The notes: generated by a model from the letters alone, not told the origin. DNA of 64,000 nucleotides from Lumbricus rubellus (GCA_945859605.1 OX243822.1:25750185-25814184), one strand, 5' to 3'. Shown: positions 1-10,907, counted from the first letter of the stretch. Made by a program: numbers and translations.

Positions 1-189
1 CGGCGGTCGTATCACTGGGGTCCCATTGAGGCTTTGGCTACCATCAGTGAACACCAGAGGACACCAGTGACCGAAATGATTGCAGGGATGGGCGTCTTCG
101 AATACGTGACAGTCTCCAAGTACCTTCGCGTTAAAAATAATTTTAAAAGCAGATCTGAAATCGTCAGTTTCAATCTGGTTTAGTTATTA

Positions 190-440
190 GTGGGTGGACT
201 CACTAAAAGTAATATAACTTTTGTTCTGTTGGAAATATTCTGAGGAAACCTGGCCATCATGTGTAAATATGAATTGTCATTAAGCCTGTAAAATATCATT
301 TAGAAATACCGGGTAATCAACTTGATATCGCTTCACAACTCGTGTTCAATGTGTCCACCACTAGTGTCAAACTTCGTACGAGTCTCTTTGCGAAGCTCTT
401 GATGGCTCTGTTGATGCGTTCCAAAGGCAAATCGTAATCA
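190..440 (-). pseudogene. Tc1/mariner-like transposase C-terminus and 3' end (relic)
   Basis: On the minus strand, about 425 down to 335 reads as a peptide ending in KFDTSGGHIEHEL followed by a stop. This is the usual C-terminal end of Tc1/mariner (IS630-type, DDE) transposases. The sequence after the stop runs to a terminal-like stretch near 190 (gtgggtggactcactaaaag on the plus strand). The same family recurs at 24748-25110 and about 46640-46770, and in copy B of the duplication (12566-12660). Only the tail of a transposase is present, so it is not functional. Family placement rests on this short motif. Confidence 0.5.
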
Positions 441-454
441 CGAATTGTATAGCG

Positions 455-1190
455 CTACTTCAAGACAAACTCCTCATAGATGCTCCCAATATCACAGCGC
501 AAAACCACAATGAAAGATAATGAAGTTCGAATGCTTGCCAAAAATGGCAAACAAAGACCAAGAGCTTCATCACGAAGACTTCTGGATAACTTATTCCAGA
601 AAGAAGGACTGACCATAGCGAAGCTTTTATGCAGCAATGTGTTATAAATTCGAGCCTTAGGAACAACCGGGTCACCTTGCGTGGCAGAGCGAAGGAATCT
701 ATGCCCTGGAATGGATAGCACAGGCACACAAAGTTCCGTAAGATTGATCGAAGCTTGGTCTGCTAGATGATTACGCATGAGCATTAGAATCTCAAACTCA
801 GTACGTTTTTTCAATGGCCATCCTGTGCAGTTCTTCCTGTATAAAACTTTCCATACCCGAACTTTGTTATGCCACCAAATCGCCAATCATGAAAGCTGCA
901 GTATTAAGGGCAGATTGTGATTGATTAATGCGTGAAAGGGTTTAGCCCGTAAAGACAGCACTGCCATAGTCAACTCTCGTGCATGTAAATGCATGCATCA
1001 GTGTTGTGTCAGCTTTGATTGTAACTTAGTAAGCCAGCGACGTTCCGAACAAATCTGACGAAGATGGTAGAAGCGCGTGCGACATGCATTCCTCACGAGT
1101 TCTGAAAGGGTCAAATCCTGGCTTTATAGGTTGACACCCAAATCATGTACGGTAGCAGAAAAAGTCATACTCGGAAAGCGATATTGGAAG
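455..1190 (-). pseudogene. CR1-like LINE reverse transcriptase C-terminal tail (5'-truncated relic)
   Basis: The minus-strand ORF at 455-886 carries the recognisable C-terminal tail of CR1-like non-LTR retrotransposons: a VPVLSIPGHRFLRSATQGD stretch, then VPKARIYNT, then SFAMVSPSFWNKLSRSLRDE. Upstream on the same strand (about 880-1190), broken frames still read like the preceding part of the reverse transcriptase (for example DYGSAVFTG near 960-980). It is interrupted by stops and frame changes. The related copy at 12673-12990 lies at the same place in the duplicated segment, so this insertion predates the duplication. Confidence 0.7.
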
Positions 1191-1534
1191 TCGATTTTAG
1201 AAAACCGATTTTAGACTTCGACTTCCAAATCAAATAAACTGCTTCTTTAGCGGGGCACCGTTAACCGTTTACCAATAGAGTAGGCCTAATATACAAATTA
1301 ATAATATTATTGCATAAGTATGTCCATATCCATCAGCACATAGGCCCCTATTTGAAAGCTTAATATGCTATAATTGCTATGTACCTTGGTAGACCTATAT
1401 ATAACTTGTGTATGAGCATGTGTATAATCATATGTAGAAGTACAGGACATGAATATGCAACTGTGTCTTCAAATACACTGTATGTATGTGTGTGGATTTG
1501 TTTGTATACGTGTGTCGCCAGTTAAAAAGTCTCA

Positions 1535-2341
1535 ATGGCTGACTACCAATACGAATACACATCATACTCATACGCATACGAAAGCAAATACGAATACGAA
1601 TACGAAGAGACCGTCGAAATGATGGCAAATACGCACATCGAAGTGTCCAACTGGTTTGAGGTATTTGGGTCCGACTGCATTGACTACTATCATGCCAGAC
1701 GCGATTTTCGCACCATCAAGGAATGGTATGATATGGTCAGTACTCCAATAGACGAAGAGAAACACATGAGAAGGCTGGAATGGAACGTAGATAATGTTTC
1801 AGATATGTACAACTACTTCGAACAAGCGAAGGCCAAGTACAAACCTGTAAACGGTTTGACGAAAGCGGAATGCCTAGTGGTGTTGATGTACACGGGTAAC
1901 GTTGGAAGAACATTCTACACACTGTACAATACGGATTCGGCAAATAGAATCTGGGAAGATTACAGGATGTACACTAGACTTCTGATGTCCGCCCTCCGAA
2001 AACTGGCCAGAAAGCCTGCCAACCGACCACCTTCAGATAGACCACTTTATCGTGGAATCGGAGAAGATCTTGATCCGCCGGAAGCCAGTCGACTTTTCTT
2101 CAAGACGTTCACGTCGACTTCCCTGAGCTTGAAAACCGCAAGAAAATTTGCCGGACGTGATGGAATAATACTGAAGTTCCAACCACCGCATTCACGTTAC
2201 GCAGTGAAAGTAGGGGAGATGTCATCCTTCCCAGAGGAAGAGGTACTTATACCTCCGTTCGTGGCGTTTGGTGTCCTGGGTCCCGACGGTAAAGGGTTCT
2301 ATGTCTTCAGAACATCCAAAACACAAGAGTTTCTTGCTTAG
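1535..2341 (+). CDS. Mono-ADP-ribosyltransferase (arginine-type, R-S-E), copy 1
   Basis: A 268-residue intronless ORF with the three landmarks of arginine-specific mono-ADP-ribosyltransferases (ARTC / R-S-E clade), enzymes that transfer ADP-ribose from NAD+ to arginine. The first is an Arg in RPLYRGI (R173). The second is the STS motif in TFTSTSLSL (from S194). The third is an E-x-E loop in FPEEEVLIPP (E234 and E236). Residues about 30-165 look helical and charged, as in the N-terminal lobe of the family. Residues 3-28 are a Tyr/Glu-rich tract (YEYTSYSYAYESKYEYEYEE) encoded by tandem tacgaa-like hexamers; the paralogue lacks it. No signal peptide or GPI-type tail is visible, unlike many vertebrate ARTCs, so I infer a cytosolic protein. 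The ATG at 1535 is chosen because its context (tctcaatggctg) is shared with copy 2. An AATAAA lies near 2477. The substrate is unknown. Confidence 0.85.
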   Translation: MADYQYEYTSYSYAYESKYEYEYEETVEMMANTHIEVSNWFEVFGSDCIDYYHARRDFRTIKEWYDMVSTPIDEEKHMRRLEWNVDNVSDMYNYFEQAKAKYKPVNGLTKAECLVVLMYTGNVGRTFYTLYNTDSANRIWEDYRMYTRLLMSALRKLARKPANRPPSDRPLYRGIGEDLDPPEASRLFFKTFTSTSLSLKTARKFAGRDGIILKFQPPHSRYAVKVGEMSSFPEEEVLIPPFVAFGVLGPDGKGFYVFRTSKTQEFLA

Positions 2342-2472
2342 GAGGAGGCATTTTTGGTTTGGCCTGCGTTACGAGTGCCACCTTAAGTGCCATCCCCTAC
2401 TCAGCCTACTAGTTTGTGACGTCTCTTGACAGTCAACATGTCTGATATTATTTGCCTGTTGTTACCTTTTCT

Positions 2473-2482
2473 TATAAATAAA
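2473..2482 (+). promoter_or_regulatory. Candidate polyadenylation signal of ADP-ribosyltransferase copy 1
   Basis: An aataaa hexamer sits about 135 bases past the stop codon, in a stretch conserved with copy 2. The matching site in copy 2 reads attaaa (about 15494). Placement is by motif and distance only. Confidence 0.4.
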
Positions 2483-2984
2483 CTATTAAACAGCAGAGTT
2501 GAAAGTACAACAATTCACTGCATAATGAATGACATTCTATACAAAAGCAGTTTCTATTTTATCCAAGGTATCATCGTAATCGTAAACGTAACATTTTTCA
2601 TACGCAAGTAATTACTTTTCAATCAAGGTTATAATTATAGCGTTCATAATTCCAACCCTTATAAGAAGCAAGCTTAACTCTCTAGACAACGTATCTTTAG
2701 TAATGCTTTGATATGCGTGGCAACTGCTGTTAATTCTATACCAGGTACCGTTTGAAATAGTTTTTTAATAGACGACTTGTCTTTAAAAATCTTTGGATGT
2801 ACAATTTTCGAATGATAATTAAGCTACCGTTAATTCTATACCATTTGCATTAGCTTTGAATTCGATGCATTAGTTATGAAAACCATAATTATGGATGTGA
2901 ACTTAGACTCTAGTTTAATTTACACCTTTTAAAAGCATCTTTGCCATTCAATATGTCTTGGTTAGATTCAACGTGTGGGGTAGG

Positions 2985-3795
2985 CAGGCCCCTATAATGT
3001 TGTTTAATCTATAAACTGTTAAATGATAGTATTGGTAATTGGTGTATTCTTTATTTATATTTAAATCTGAATGAAAAATTCAATATGTAATGTTGTTTAA
3101 TCTAAACTGCCTATTGGTAATTGGTGGAAATCTAGTTATATTTAAATGTGAATGAAAACAATCGAGCACAATTATGTTGTTTAATCTAAGCTGTTAAATG
3201 ATGTTATTGGTAATTGGTGTGTCTTTAGTCATATTTAAATGTGAATGACTTTAAAGAGAATATATCCTATTCAATCTAAACTGTTTAATGATAGTATTGA
3301 TAAATGGTGTATCATTAGTTATATGTAAATGCGAATGAAAAAGTCAATATAATGTTGTTTAATCTAAACTGTTTAATGATAGTATTGATAAATGGTGTAT
3401 CATTAGTTATATGTAAATGCGAATGAAAAAAGTCAATATAATGTTGTTTAATCTAAACTGCCTATTGGTAATTGGTGGATATCTAGTTATATTTAAATGT
3501 GAATGAAAACAATCGAGCATAATTATGCTGTTTAATCTAAGCTGTTAAATGATGTTATTGGTAATTGGTGTGTCTTTAGTCATATTTAAATGTGAATGAC
3601 TTTAAAGAGAATATATCCTATTCAATCTAAACTGTTTAATGATAGTATTGATAAATGGTGTATCATTAGTTATATGTAAATGCGAATGACAACAATCGAG
3701 TAGTATATGTTGTTTAATTTAAACTGTTAAATATTTGCTTTGGTAATTGATGTACCTTTAGTTATATTCGAATGTGAATGACAACAATTGAAAAT
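2985..3795. repeat. ~90-bp minisatellite with ~351-bp higher-order period
   Basis: About nine copies of an AT-rich unit that contains ttgtttaatctaaactg and ends near aaatgtgaatga. Some units share private variants that recur 351 bases apart: the stretch ctttaaagagaatatatcct occurs at about 3250 and again at about 3601. Blocks of about four units were therefore duplicated together. Shorter, diverged copies of the unit lie at 16140-16380 downstream of the second ADP-ribosyltransferase gene. Confidence 0.85.
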
Positions 3796-4439
3796 GATTG
3801 TCTCTAGTTAGATTTGGAAGAACAAACATCACTGAAATACATTTCTATACTGCATTTGGAAATAGAAAACCAAATGAAAGATTCTGGTCCTGTGTAGGCT
3901 ACTTTCAGCGCGTGCATGCATGCAATGGTTTAAACAACGCGTGTACTCTTTACAGATGCAAATAAAGAATACTCACCTACTTAATTACTTGAAATGCGGA
4001 TGCTATTGTCCAGGACAATACCCTACCTTCATCTGGACGCCTTGGTAGGCTAATCGTAATTGTCGTCAGATTTATATAGCGCTTCTCCGAATCAGGAGCA
4101 ATACAGGCGAAAAATAACAATAGATTTGATTACCATACAGATTGATTTCGCCTAATAATGAGACCAAACGCTATTAACTCGGTGAAGAAGTATTCCCATG
4201 CATTCGTCCATAAGAATTGAACTCGTATCCTCAGTCGAAATAGTGTCTATAGCTAAAGTGCTCCGTTGAATACACAGTGATAGTGAGAATGCAATTGGCT
4301 AAAAAAATTAGCTAGAGTTCTGTTGAAGTAATTAAGACAGAGGGAAACCTGTTAAGGTACGGAGTTAAAAAGAATTGGGAAACGCAATAAAAGTGCAGAT
4401 GTGCGAGACACTCATTCTGGTCCTGAGCGTGTTATTATA

Positions 4440-4870
4440 TATATAGACTTGGACGATGAGAGGCGGAGAAGCGACGATTGAGGGTCTTCGAAATGGCATG
4501 TCTACCGAAAATATAGAGGGAGTCACAAGAAGGGACAGGATAAGAAACAAGGAAATGTACGACACGTTGAACATCACACATGACATAATTATACAGAGTG
4601 CAGACCAGGCGTCTACGATACCTTGGACACATAGGCAATCTAGAATGAAGAAAGAAAGATAGCCTACCTGCAGATAGCACTAGATGGCTACATGTATGTA
4701 CACGAGACAAGAGGAAGACCAAAGAAACGGTGGATAGACACGATAAGGGAAGACTGTGATGAATTGGGTTTGGCGATTCAGGAGGTTAATTACAGGGCAC
4801 AGCACAGGGAGAAATGTAGAGCCACCATATATGAGAGCGGCTGACGCGTGTAAGGGCATCGGCTGACCCA
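4440..4870 (+). pseudogene. RTE/jockey-type LINE C-terminal tail (relic)
   Basis: Two overlapping frames read as the end of a non-LTR retrotransposon ORF2. The first is 4456-4662 (GVTRRDRIRNKEMYDTLNI and so on). After a frame change comes 4698-4844, containing RGRPKKRWIDTIREDCDELG and a terminal REKCRATIYESG plus stop. The RGRPKKRW-ID motif is typical of the C-terminus of many RTE- and L1-like elements. A short repeated tail (aagtcaagtaagtc) follows. It is truncated at the 5' side and frameshifted, hence non-functional. Confidence 0.65.
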
Positions 4871-4879
4871 TAAGTCAAG

Positions 4880-5330
4880 TAAGTCAACAATTAAAACACA
4901 ACTTGTGGCAATAATAAATCGTTCTTTCAACACAGACAACTCAACGACTGCGAAAGTTATTGCAATCTTCAATGGTGACAAGCACCAAATTGCTAGCCTA
5001 ACCACGAACCTTGTTATGATCTTATTATATTTTCGCAAAATATTTGAAAAGGTTTGGATGATTAATGTCATTCATAACAGCGAAAATATATTTATACGAT
5101 AATAATCAGTTCGGTTGTCGTAAGGACCTTCTTATTCAAATGGCGGTCCTGGAGATGCGTCTGAAGTTCTATCTGAATCCGTTTATCTTTCCTTAAGAAA
5201 CAACGCTAAAGCCATTAATTCTCATTTTGTGTTTCAAACGTCTGCATAATCTATAATATTATTACACTGGTAACTGACTTACGCCCCCCCCCCAATTCAC
5301 TTATCTGTGACCATGCGCGCGTCAAAAGGT
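4880..5330. other. No gene recognised
   Basis: AT-rich, unremarkable sequence ending in a run of C at 5283-5291 and the start of a (TAA)n tract. I see no coding signal or clear repeat boundary here. Confidence 0.5.
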
Positions 5331-5332
5331 TT

Positions 5333-5406
<74 letters not shown>
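5330..5406. repeat. (TAA)n microsatellite
   Basis: An uninterrupted run of taa units of about 75 bases. It sits directly upstream of a LINE 3' fragment. Confidence 0.95.
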
Positions 5407-5407
<1 letters not shown>

Positions 5408-5770
5408 GCGCATCTCTTCCAGCGCATTTCCATCTGTCTGCAGCGCTACAATGCCATCGCTTTTCGTGGTCCCTTTAATATTGTCACGGAGGACGAGGCC
5501 TGATTTTCTTTACATTGAATAACAGCTCCTATCATAATTTTTTGAAATCCCGAGGGATCCTAGGTACCTCGGGTAAAAAAAAAAAAAAATAATAATAATA
5601 ATAATAATAATAATGATAATAATAGTATTCATGATAATAATAATAATAATAATAATAAAAATTATTATTATTATAGCACTAGCCTACTTATGATAATAAT
5701 AATGATGATAATAATAATAAAATAATAATTAAGAGTAATAATAATAATAATGATAATACACTGTGTCCGG
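5406..5770 (+). mobile_element. LINE 3' end with (AAT)n tail, 5'-truncated
   Basis: Starting near 5410, the plus strand reads HLFQRISICLQRYNAIAFRG, a little more protein and a stop at about 5502. This matches the end of the minus-strand ORF at 11133-11486 (YQRISLTIQRFNAIAFRG). A 3' UTR follows with an inverted pair (cccgagg...cctcggg, 5549-5575), a poly-A run and a degenerate (aat)n tail to about 5757. It is a short 5'-truncated copy of the same LINE family as at 11040-11490. Confidence 0.65.
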
Positions 5771-6430
5771 TTAAAAAGTAGCCCTCACAAAGAAGCGTCA
5801 TAACTCGGTCAAAACTTTTAGGATCTGTGTGCAATTTTAAACACAGCAACAGCGACCATATTTACACGAGATCCTAAAACCGATTAGAAATATACGTGAG
5901 TTTGTAAAATTTATGAGCGTTTGCGTTGGAGCACCGAAAAATTGAACTTTCCAACATGGAAACCTGAAAGGAAGTGAAATTCAGCTAAATATGGTGTTCA
6001 AAATGTCCATCTTGTTCATGGACACACGACCGTAGACTTAGACGCTACTGTTTGATGGTCCTGTCGATGATCACCTGGTTAAACAACTGCCAATCTTCAA
6101 ACAGACGCGCCCTACACCCTACGGTTATCGATGTCATGAATAAGCTTACGCGTGAACAAAAAACGCGCTCCTCCAGTACATGTACTCCGGATCAAAGTCT
6201 GGACTACAGGACGGCCACAGCTGGAGGATCTGAAGTCGAGTGTCTCCCGGGATAGCTATTAATCTACTACGTCTAGTAATGTCAACACAATGCCTAGATG
6301 TCTGCTTTGGCCAGAGATGCTCCAATTTCAGAAACCGCTTGATGAAGTGGAAGCATACGCCGATGTTCACCAGTGCCACACTGCAGGCACATCCCCTGCA
6401 AACCCATGGATGTCAATGAAGTATGTTGCG
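5758..6430 (-). pseudogene. Tc1/mariner-like transposase relic
   Basis: On the minus strand, broken frames read as the tail of an IS630/Tc1-mariner transposase: near 6100-6010, VIIDRTIKQ then RLSLRSCVHEQDGHFEHHI, ending in a stop. The beginning of the region (5761-5790, ctgtgtccggttaaaaagta) looks like a transposon terminus. Frames upstream to about 6430 are interrupted. I saw no second terminus. The call rests on the C-terminal motif only. Confidence 0.45.
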
Positions 6431-6476
6431 TAGTGAAGCAATAATGCGAAAGTGTTCGTGATGTTTGAGGCTATAA

Positions 6477-6833
6477 TTATACGACAAGTCTCTTGCACCG
6501 TTGCATACGAATATCCCAGTCTACGTGCACCACCAGCCTAGCATCCGCTTCTTCGATACAGTTCAACAGGTCTGGGATCTCTTCTCCGCCAGTCGACATT
6601 GCGGGAAGTGCTTCACCTTCAGAAACACGAGTGCTGGCGATGACTGTAACATTGCCATAGGCTCGATTGCTAGCAATCTCTTTAACCAGAAGCTGCAGAT
6701 TCCGCTTGTTATCCAGCGATGCCCAGAACTTTTCAAGTTGATGAGGAATTGGTCTGTATCTGTCAATGCCTATAATTGCGATGCCTGATGTCACGGGAAG
6801 ACAAAAATCGTCCTGTAAAAACATAAGACGCAA
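6477..6833 (-). pseudogene. Transposon-associated nuclease-like fragment
   Basis: An open frame of 118 codons with stretches NKRNLQLLVKEIAS, ALPAMSTGGEEIPDLLNCIE and EADARLVVHVDWDIRMQ. It resembles a multicopy protein family of marine invertebrates whose acidic EADARLVVH-type segment recalls XPG-I-like nuclease domains, such as those carried by Academ transposons. The acidic segment is seen; the family assignment is a weak inference. There are no flanking coding frames and no termini, so I treat it as a fragment. Confidence 0.35.
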
Positions 6834-6839
6834 ACTTGC

Positions 6840-7290
6840 TGGTACACATTAATGGTTATATTTCAAAGACAACCTTTATTGATGCGCTGAAAAATGACAT
6901 AATGCAGAATTGACTTATAACATATCGTAATTATCCGACTAAATTTGCTGAATTAAAGTTATAACACCCGTCTCTACTGCTGCATTCATTCAAGTTATAA
7001 TCCACATTATTGACGCAACACAATGACCTTGACAATGACCTTTTTTGGAAAATGCGAAACAGGTTCTAAAGAACAATAGGCCTACATATGCCTAAGTTTA
7101 GACTATAAACGAAGCGAATCATAGGCCTACAGTAGACTACAGATATAAACTAGAACGTAGAGAAACTAGGCTACAAGTCCTCGTGCAAATTCGAAAATTT
7201 AGACTATAAACTACGGTATAAACTATAAACTAAGCGAGTCAAAGTAAAATTAGTTTATATGCTCACAATCAATCGATCTATCGCTTGAAC
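6840..7290. other. No gene recognised
   Basis: AT-rich sequence with several taggcctac words. I see no ORF, repeat array or transposon end that I can defend. Confidence 0.5.
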
Positions 7291-7293
7291 TTT

Positions 7294-7698
7294 GCCGGTG
7301 TCGCGTGACAGAGTCTCCCCCTAAAAGTCTCACCCCCGGAGACTTTATTTCGAAATAGATTCTCCCCCGGAGGATCTGTTCTAGAATAAATTCGCCCCCG
7401 GAGACTATATTCTGAAATAAAGTCTCCGGGGAGAGAATATTTCCTCCGTCCACAAAACAAAGTCTCCACCGTTGGGCGTAAAATCGGCTACAGTCGCATA
7501 AAATTAATAGATAAGCATATAAAACCATTAGTTTGCGTTGCTAACACGATAACACGTCATTTAACACGAACATAATTATAATATAGCCTACTTTTACACC
7601 AGAAAATGTCTTTTAAAACAGATTTTCAGCCAGAGGGAGACTCTGTTTCGGGAGGAGACTTTGTATCGGGGGAAGAGACTTTATGTCGTGACACCGGC
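7294..7698. mobile_element. 405-bp inverted-repeat (MITE/foldback-like) element
   Basis: The ends gccggtgtcgcgtgacagag and, inverted, gccggtgtcacgacataaag form imperfect terminal inverted repeats. Inside the left end, four to five copies of a gagtctcccccgg / gagactttatttcg unit alternate in direct and inverted orientation (7311-7470). The right end repeats the theme (ggagactttgtatcggggga). I could not find a convincing target-site duplication. It has no ORF and is non-autonomous. Confidence 0.6.
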
Positions 7699-7699
7699 G

Positions 7700-7930
7700 C
7701 TAGAGATCTTCAACGAGTTCAATGCGAAACCACACAATAATGATAGACTGCGAAAATAAACCTAGTCTGTCGCGCGCGCTTTTGTCTGCGCGCTTTTGTT
7801 ACGGCGCCAAGGATATCACAACTAGGCCTATCTGTAAGAGACATACCATCGTCTCAAGTGATGCATTGATGAGCTGATTTCAATACAAGTCGTATTGCTT
7901 TTCTTATCTTGTTATCTTATTAATTAATCA
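7700..7930. other. No gene recognised
   Basis: Short unique sequence including a (cgcgcttttgt)2 direct repeat at about 7776-7799. Nothing else is recognised. Confidence 0.4.
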
Positions 7931-7933
7931 TCC

Positions 7934-8140
7934 AACCACTCCATTATTGTGTAGGAACACCACGTGATATCGAGTTTAAGAAGCGGTTTCAATTTCGGTT
8001 TATTTTCGTATTTGCACCATCACTAGGCCTACTAACCACTCCATTATTGTGTATGAACACCACGTGACTTCGGGTAGGTCTATACTCTATAAGAAGCGGT
8101 TTCAATTTTGGTTTATTTTCATATTTGCGCAATCACTACT
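7934..8140. repeat. Tandem duplication of a ~100-bp unit
   Basis: Two direct copies of a unit starting accactccattattgtgta and continuing through aacaccacgtga, aagaagcggtttcaattt and ttattttc. The second copy carries a short insertion (gggtaggtctatactctat). Each copy contains the E-box-like palindrome cacgtg. Confidence 0.8.
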
Positions 8141-8149
8141 AGCGGGCTA

Positions 8150-9860
8150 CCGAACCACAGAAGTGAAAACAGAAAATTGACAGCGAGTTACGAACTCAAC
8201 TGTTATAAACTTCTACCGGTGAAGGGTAAGAATCAAATGGAAATAATGTCGGTTAAGACTAATAATTATCTACAAAGCTGAATTTTAGTGTTATTAAAGG
8301 TTCAAGTCAGTCGGTATCTCTGGTTCTGTTTAAGTGCCTGGATCCTGATGTCGTGATCCCGTGTTAAAAGGCACTTTTTAAATATCCCAGTGGTCTTCGG
8401 GCCGGAATCTACTACTTACACAGAAATGTTTCTATATTCAACGAAACTTGCAGTTTTTTAAAATCTATATCTATAAGAAAGGATGTAAATAACTTATGTA
8501 TGTATGCTACTTTGCCCAGAATACACGCTCACAGTTTTGGACCTTTTCACTCCAAAAATTCACTACTGTGACCGTCTCGGCATTGAACACCCAGTGGAGA
8601 GTTTCGCGAATCTGTGCCACCATGGGGGCCAGGGTGGTGGGGGGGGGGCAAAAACCCTTATTTTTGCTACTTTTCTGCCGTTGCCATGCATATTTTCACA
8701 CTTATAAAATTCATCGGAAACGTTATAGCATGACAGATTTTGACACCTGCCACCTCGTCTCTACCCACCGCACCTCAGCCCGCAGGGGCAGGGTGGGGTG
8801 GTCGGATGAAATCTTTCGAAACCCAAATATCGCGGGTGGCGTACCGGTGGAGGTCAGTGTGGTGGGTTGGGGTGAGTTGGGGGGATGGGGTTGGGAAGGG
8901 AATTTTTCCCGGAAACCCAAATTTACGTGCACCTGCGTATAGACGAATGAACAAGCACACACGCGTCTCTTGTATTTCTGCCTTATAACCGCTCCCTGCT
9001 AACCAGCGTTTTCAACTAACCGGAGTCGCAAGGTAGGCCTCTGACTATTCTACAACGTTTATCTTCAAACATGCTTTTGAAAAACTGGGGTATATACGAG
9101 TATATACGTATTTCTCATTACCACTCATAGAAGCCACAGAATTCCTTGCGTAGAATCTTTCATTTCACACCAGTTGAATAGTTCTAGGGACAGTTTCAAA
9201 ACGTGTTGGTAATTATTTTTCATCATGTGTAGCTTTCAACTCTCAACAGTCTCATAAAAAAAGACCTGGTCCCGTTTTTTGACACCCCCGGCATACAGAC
9301 CGTAACCTTCTACGCCACCGCGTGCCACATTGTCTAGAAGTATACGCGCATCGCGAGGAGTCAGGTAGACAGTAGACTCAGGCTACAGGCCTAGCGGAAA
9401 TATTTAAAACCGGTTAGATGTGAGAAAAGACGTTATTTTGGTAGGCTTATAAGAAGCGAGTTGCAACATTCCAGACGGTAACAAAAAAACGCACGAACTA
9501 TGTTGGAAAAACTGAGGGAGAGACCGATCGCCTGATGGCTCTTGACCACCTCGTGTGAAAAAGAGCATGAGTGGATCAGGTTAAGACCGTTAAGTACATG
9601 CAAGTGCTCCATGATGTGAGGAAATAGTCGAGTGTGTCGCTCAGGTTACGGACACTATGGAGGAAAATGACAGGCACATGTAGATAATTCCTTAGTCAGT
9701 AATTGAAAGTCAAGTTTAACTAGCTGTTGCCTGCTTGTAGCCCGAAGTCAGTTCAATCTAGTTTTTGCGGCAATCAGGCAGAGTCGGTTTGTCGACATCC
9801 AGTAGCGAAGATTAGAAACAAGCTAAAGTGAACCACGAAGAATCGGTCAAATGATGAAAG
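8150..9860. other. No gene recognised
   Basis: Moderately G-rich stretches (8620-8650 and 8780-8910) produce short overlapping ORFs without recognisable domains. I find no exon, tRNA, or paired transposon ends. The repeated ggggtgg and gggttggg words look like degenerate low-complexity sequence. Confidence 0.45.
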
Positions 9861-9885
9861 GCAGTGGCGTAGACAAGGAGGGATT

Positions 9886-9975
9886 CTTTAAAAACCTGTT
9901 TACCTAAGCCAATGGAGGGTTTAACCCTCAATCAGGTTAAACCCTCCATTGGCTTAGGTAAACAGGTTTTTAAAG
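9886..9975. repeat. Perfect 41-bp inverted repeat with 8-nt loop
   Basis: Left arm 9886-9926 and right arm 9935-9975 are exact reverse complements over 41 bases, separated by ctcaatca. The transcript of either strand would fold to a perfect hairpin. A hAT-like terminal word (cagtggcgtagacaagg) begins 23 bases to the left, at 9863. No matching copy elsewhere in the window was noticed. Confidence 0.95.
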
Positions 9976-9979
9976 ATTA

Positions 9980-10490
9980 TTTATCCACTTATATAAAAAA
10001 CCAGGGCATCCGGTCATAACCCCTCCCGTCATAAAGTGCATGTCTAATGCGCATGGAATCAACTGGTGGCACTTCAAAACCAGGCCACACAAACTGCCAA
10101 GCAATGTCGGCTTGTGTCTGCGTATAATTATATAACTAATACTATATCTTTAACACTTCAAGCCAACATTAGGCTATAGGCAGCATTAAATCGCCACATC
10201 GTTCAGAATACCTAGAATCAAGTGCCATCAAGCACGTATACCGTAGCACAATCGCCCATTGTATAGCCACTCCATAAAACCGCCTGCTTGAAAGTTCAAA
10301 CTCTAATGCAGGTTATGCAGTCAATTTTATGTGACACTCGAAGCGACCGTATAATTTTATAGCCTACGGTAAGTTAATTACTAGGCTGAGTAAGCCAATT
10401 TGGAAACTTACTGTATAGGCCCACGCGTCGTTTTAGCCTACCACTTACCGGTAGCCTACTTCTGTATTGCAGTAGGCCTACAGTAGTTAG
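9980..10490. other. No gene recognised
   Basis: AT-rich unique sequence with several aggcctac words. No ORF of interest. Confidence 0.4.
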
Positions 10491-10493
10491 CTC

Positions 10494-10750
10494 AGTGATT
10501 CCCAACCTTTTTTGGCTTGCGGCACACCAAGAAAGAATAAAAAATTTCGCGGCACACTTAATCATAATCAACATTTTAAAAATCTATTTGTGCCTATTAT
10601 TTAATAATATTCTAATTTTAATGCTCTTATTGTCTAGTAATACAATAGTGAGTCTAGTCAGTCTAGTCAGTCAGCAGATCAAATTGAAACGAGGCTCCAG
10701 AGACTACAATCATAGCCTACACACATTTCTAATAAGTTCTGGCTGAAAAA
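10494..10750 (+). mobile_element. hAT (Charlie-like) terminus, fragment
   Basis: A stretch beginning cagtgattcccaaccttttt and continuing ggcttgcggcacacc matches the common hAT/Charlie 5' terminus style (cagtggttctcaacc). I did not find the opposite terminus before the LINE tails at 10800, so it is probably truncated. Confidence 0.45.
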
Positions 10751-10794
10751 CTAAATTCACAAAATTATGAAAATGCAAATTGTATTCTGTATTA

Positions 10795-10868
10795 TTATTT
10801 TTTTTAGCGCCCGAGGTATAAATGATCCCTCAGGCTTTAAACACTAATAAAAAAACTAAAAATTCACA

Positions 10869-10907
<39 letters not shown>

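Larger units (their letters stand above)
90..4300. repeat. Segmental duplication, copy A (ADP-ribosyltransferase locus 1)
   Basis: This segment is collinear with about 11830-17160. Shared landmarks in order are the stretch around 96-210 (compare 11826-11910 and 12572-12660), a CR1-like LINE tail (455-886 versus 12673-12990), the word run at 990-1190 (versus 13530-13740), the 5' leader and ADP-ribosyltransferase ORF, the 3' region to 2940, a minisatellite (2990-3790 versus 16140-16380) and a closing block at 4160-4290 (versus 17005-17140). Divergence is obvious, so the duplication is old. Boundaries are approximate, read by eye. Confidence 0.75.
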
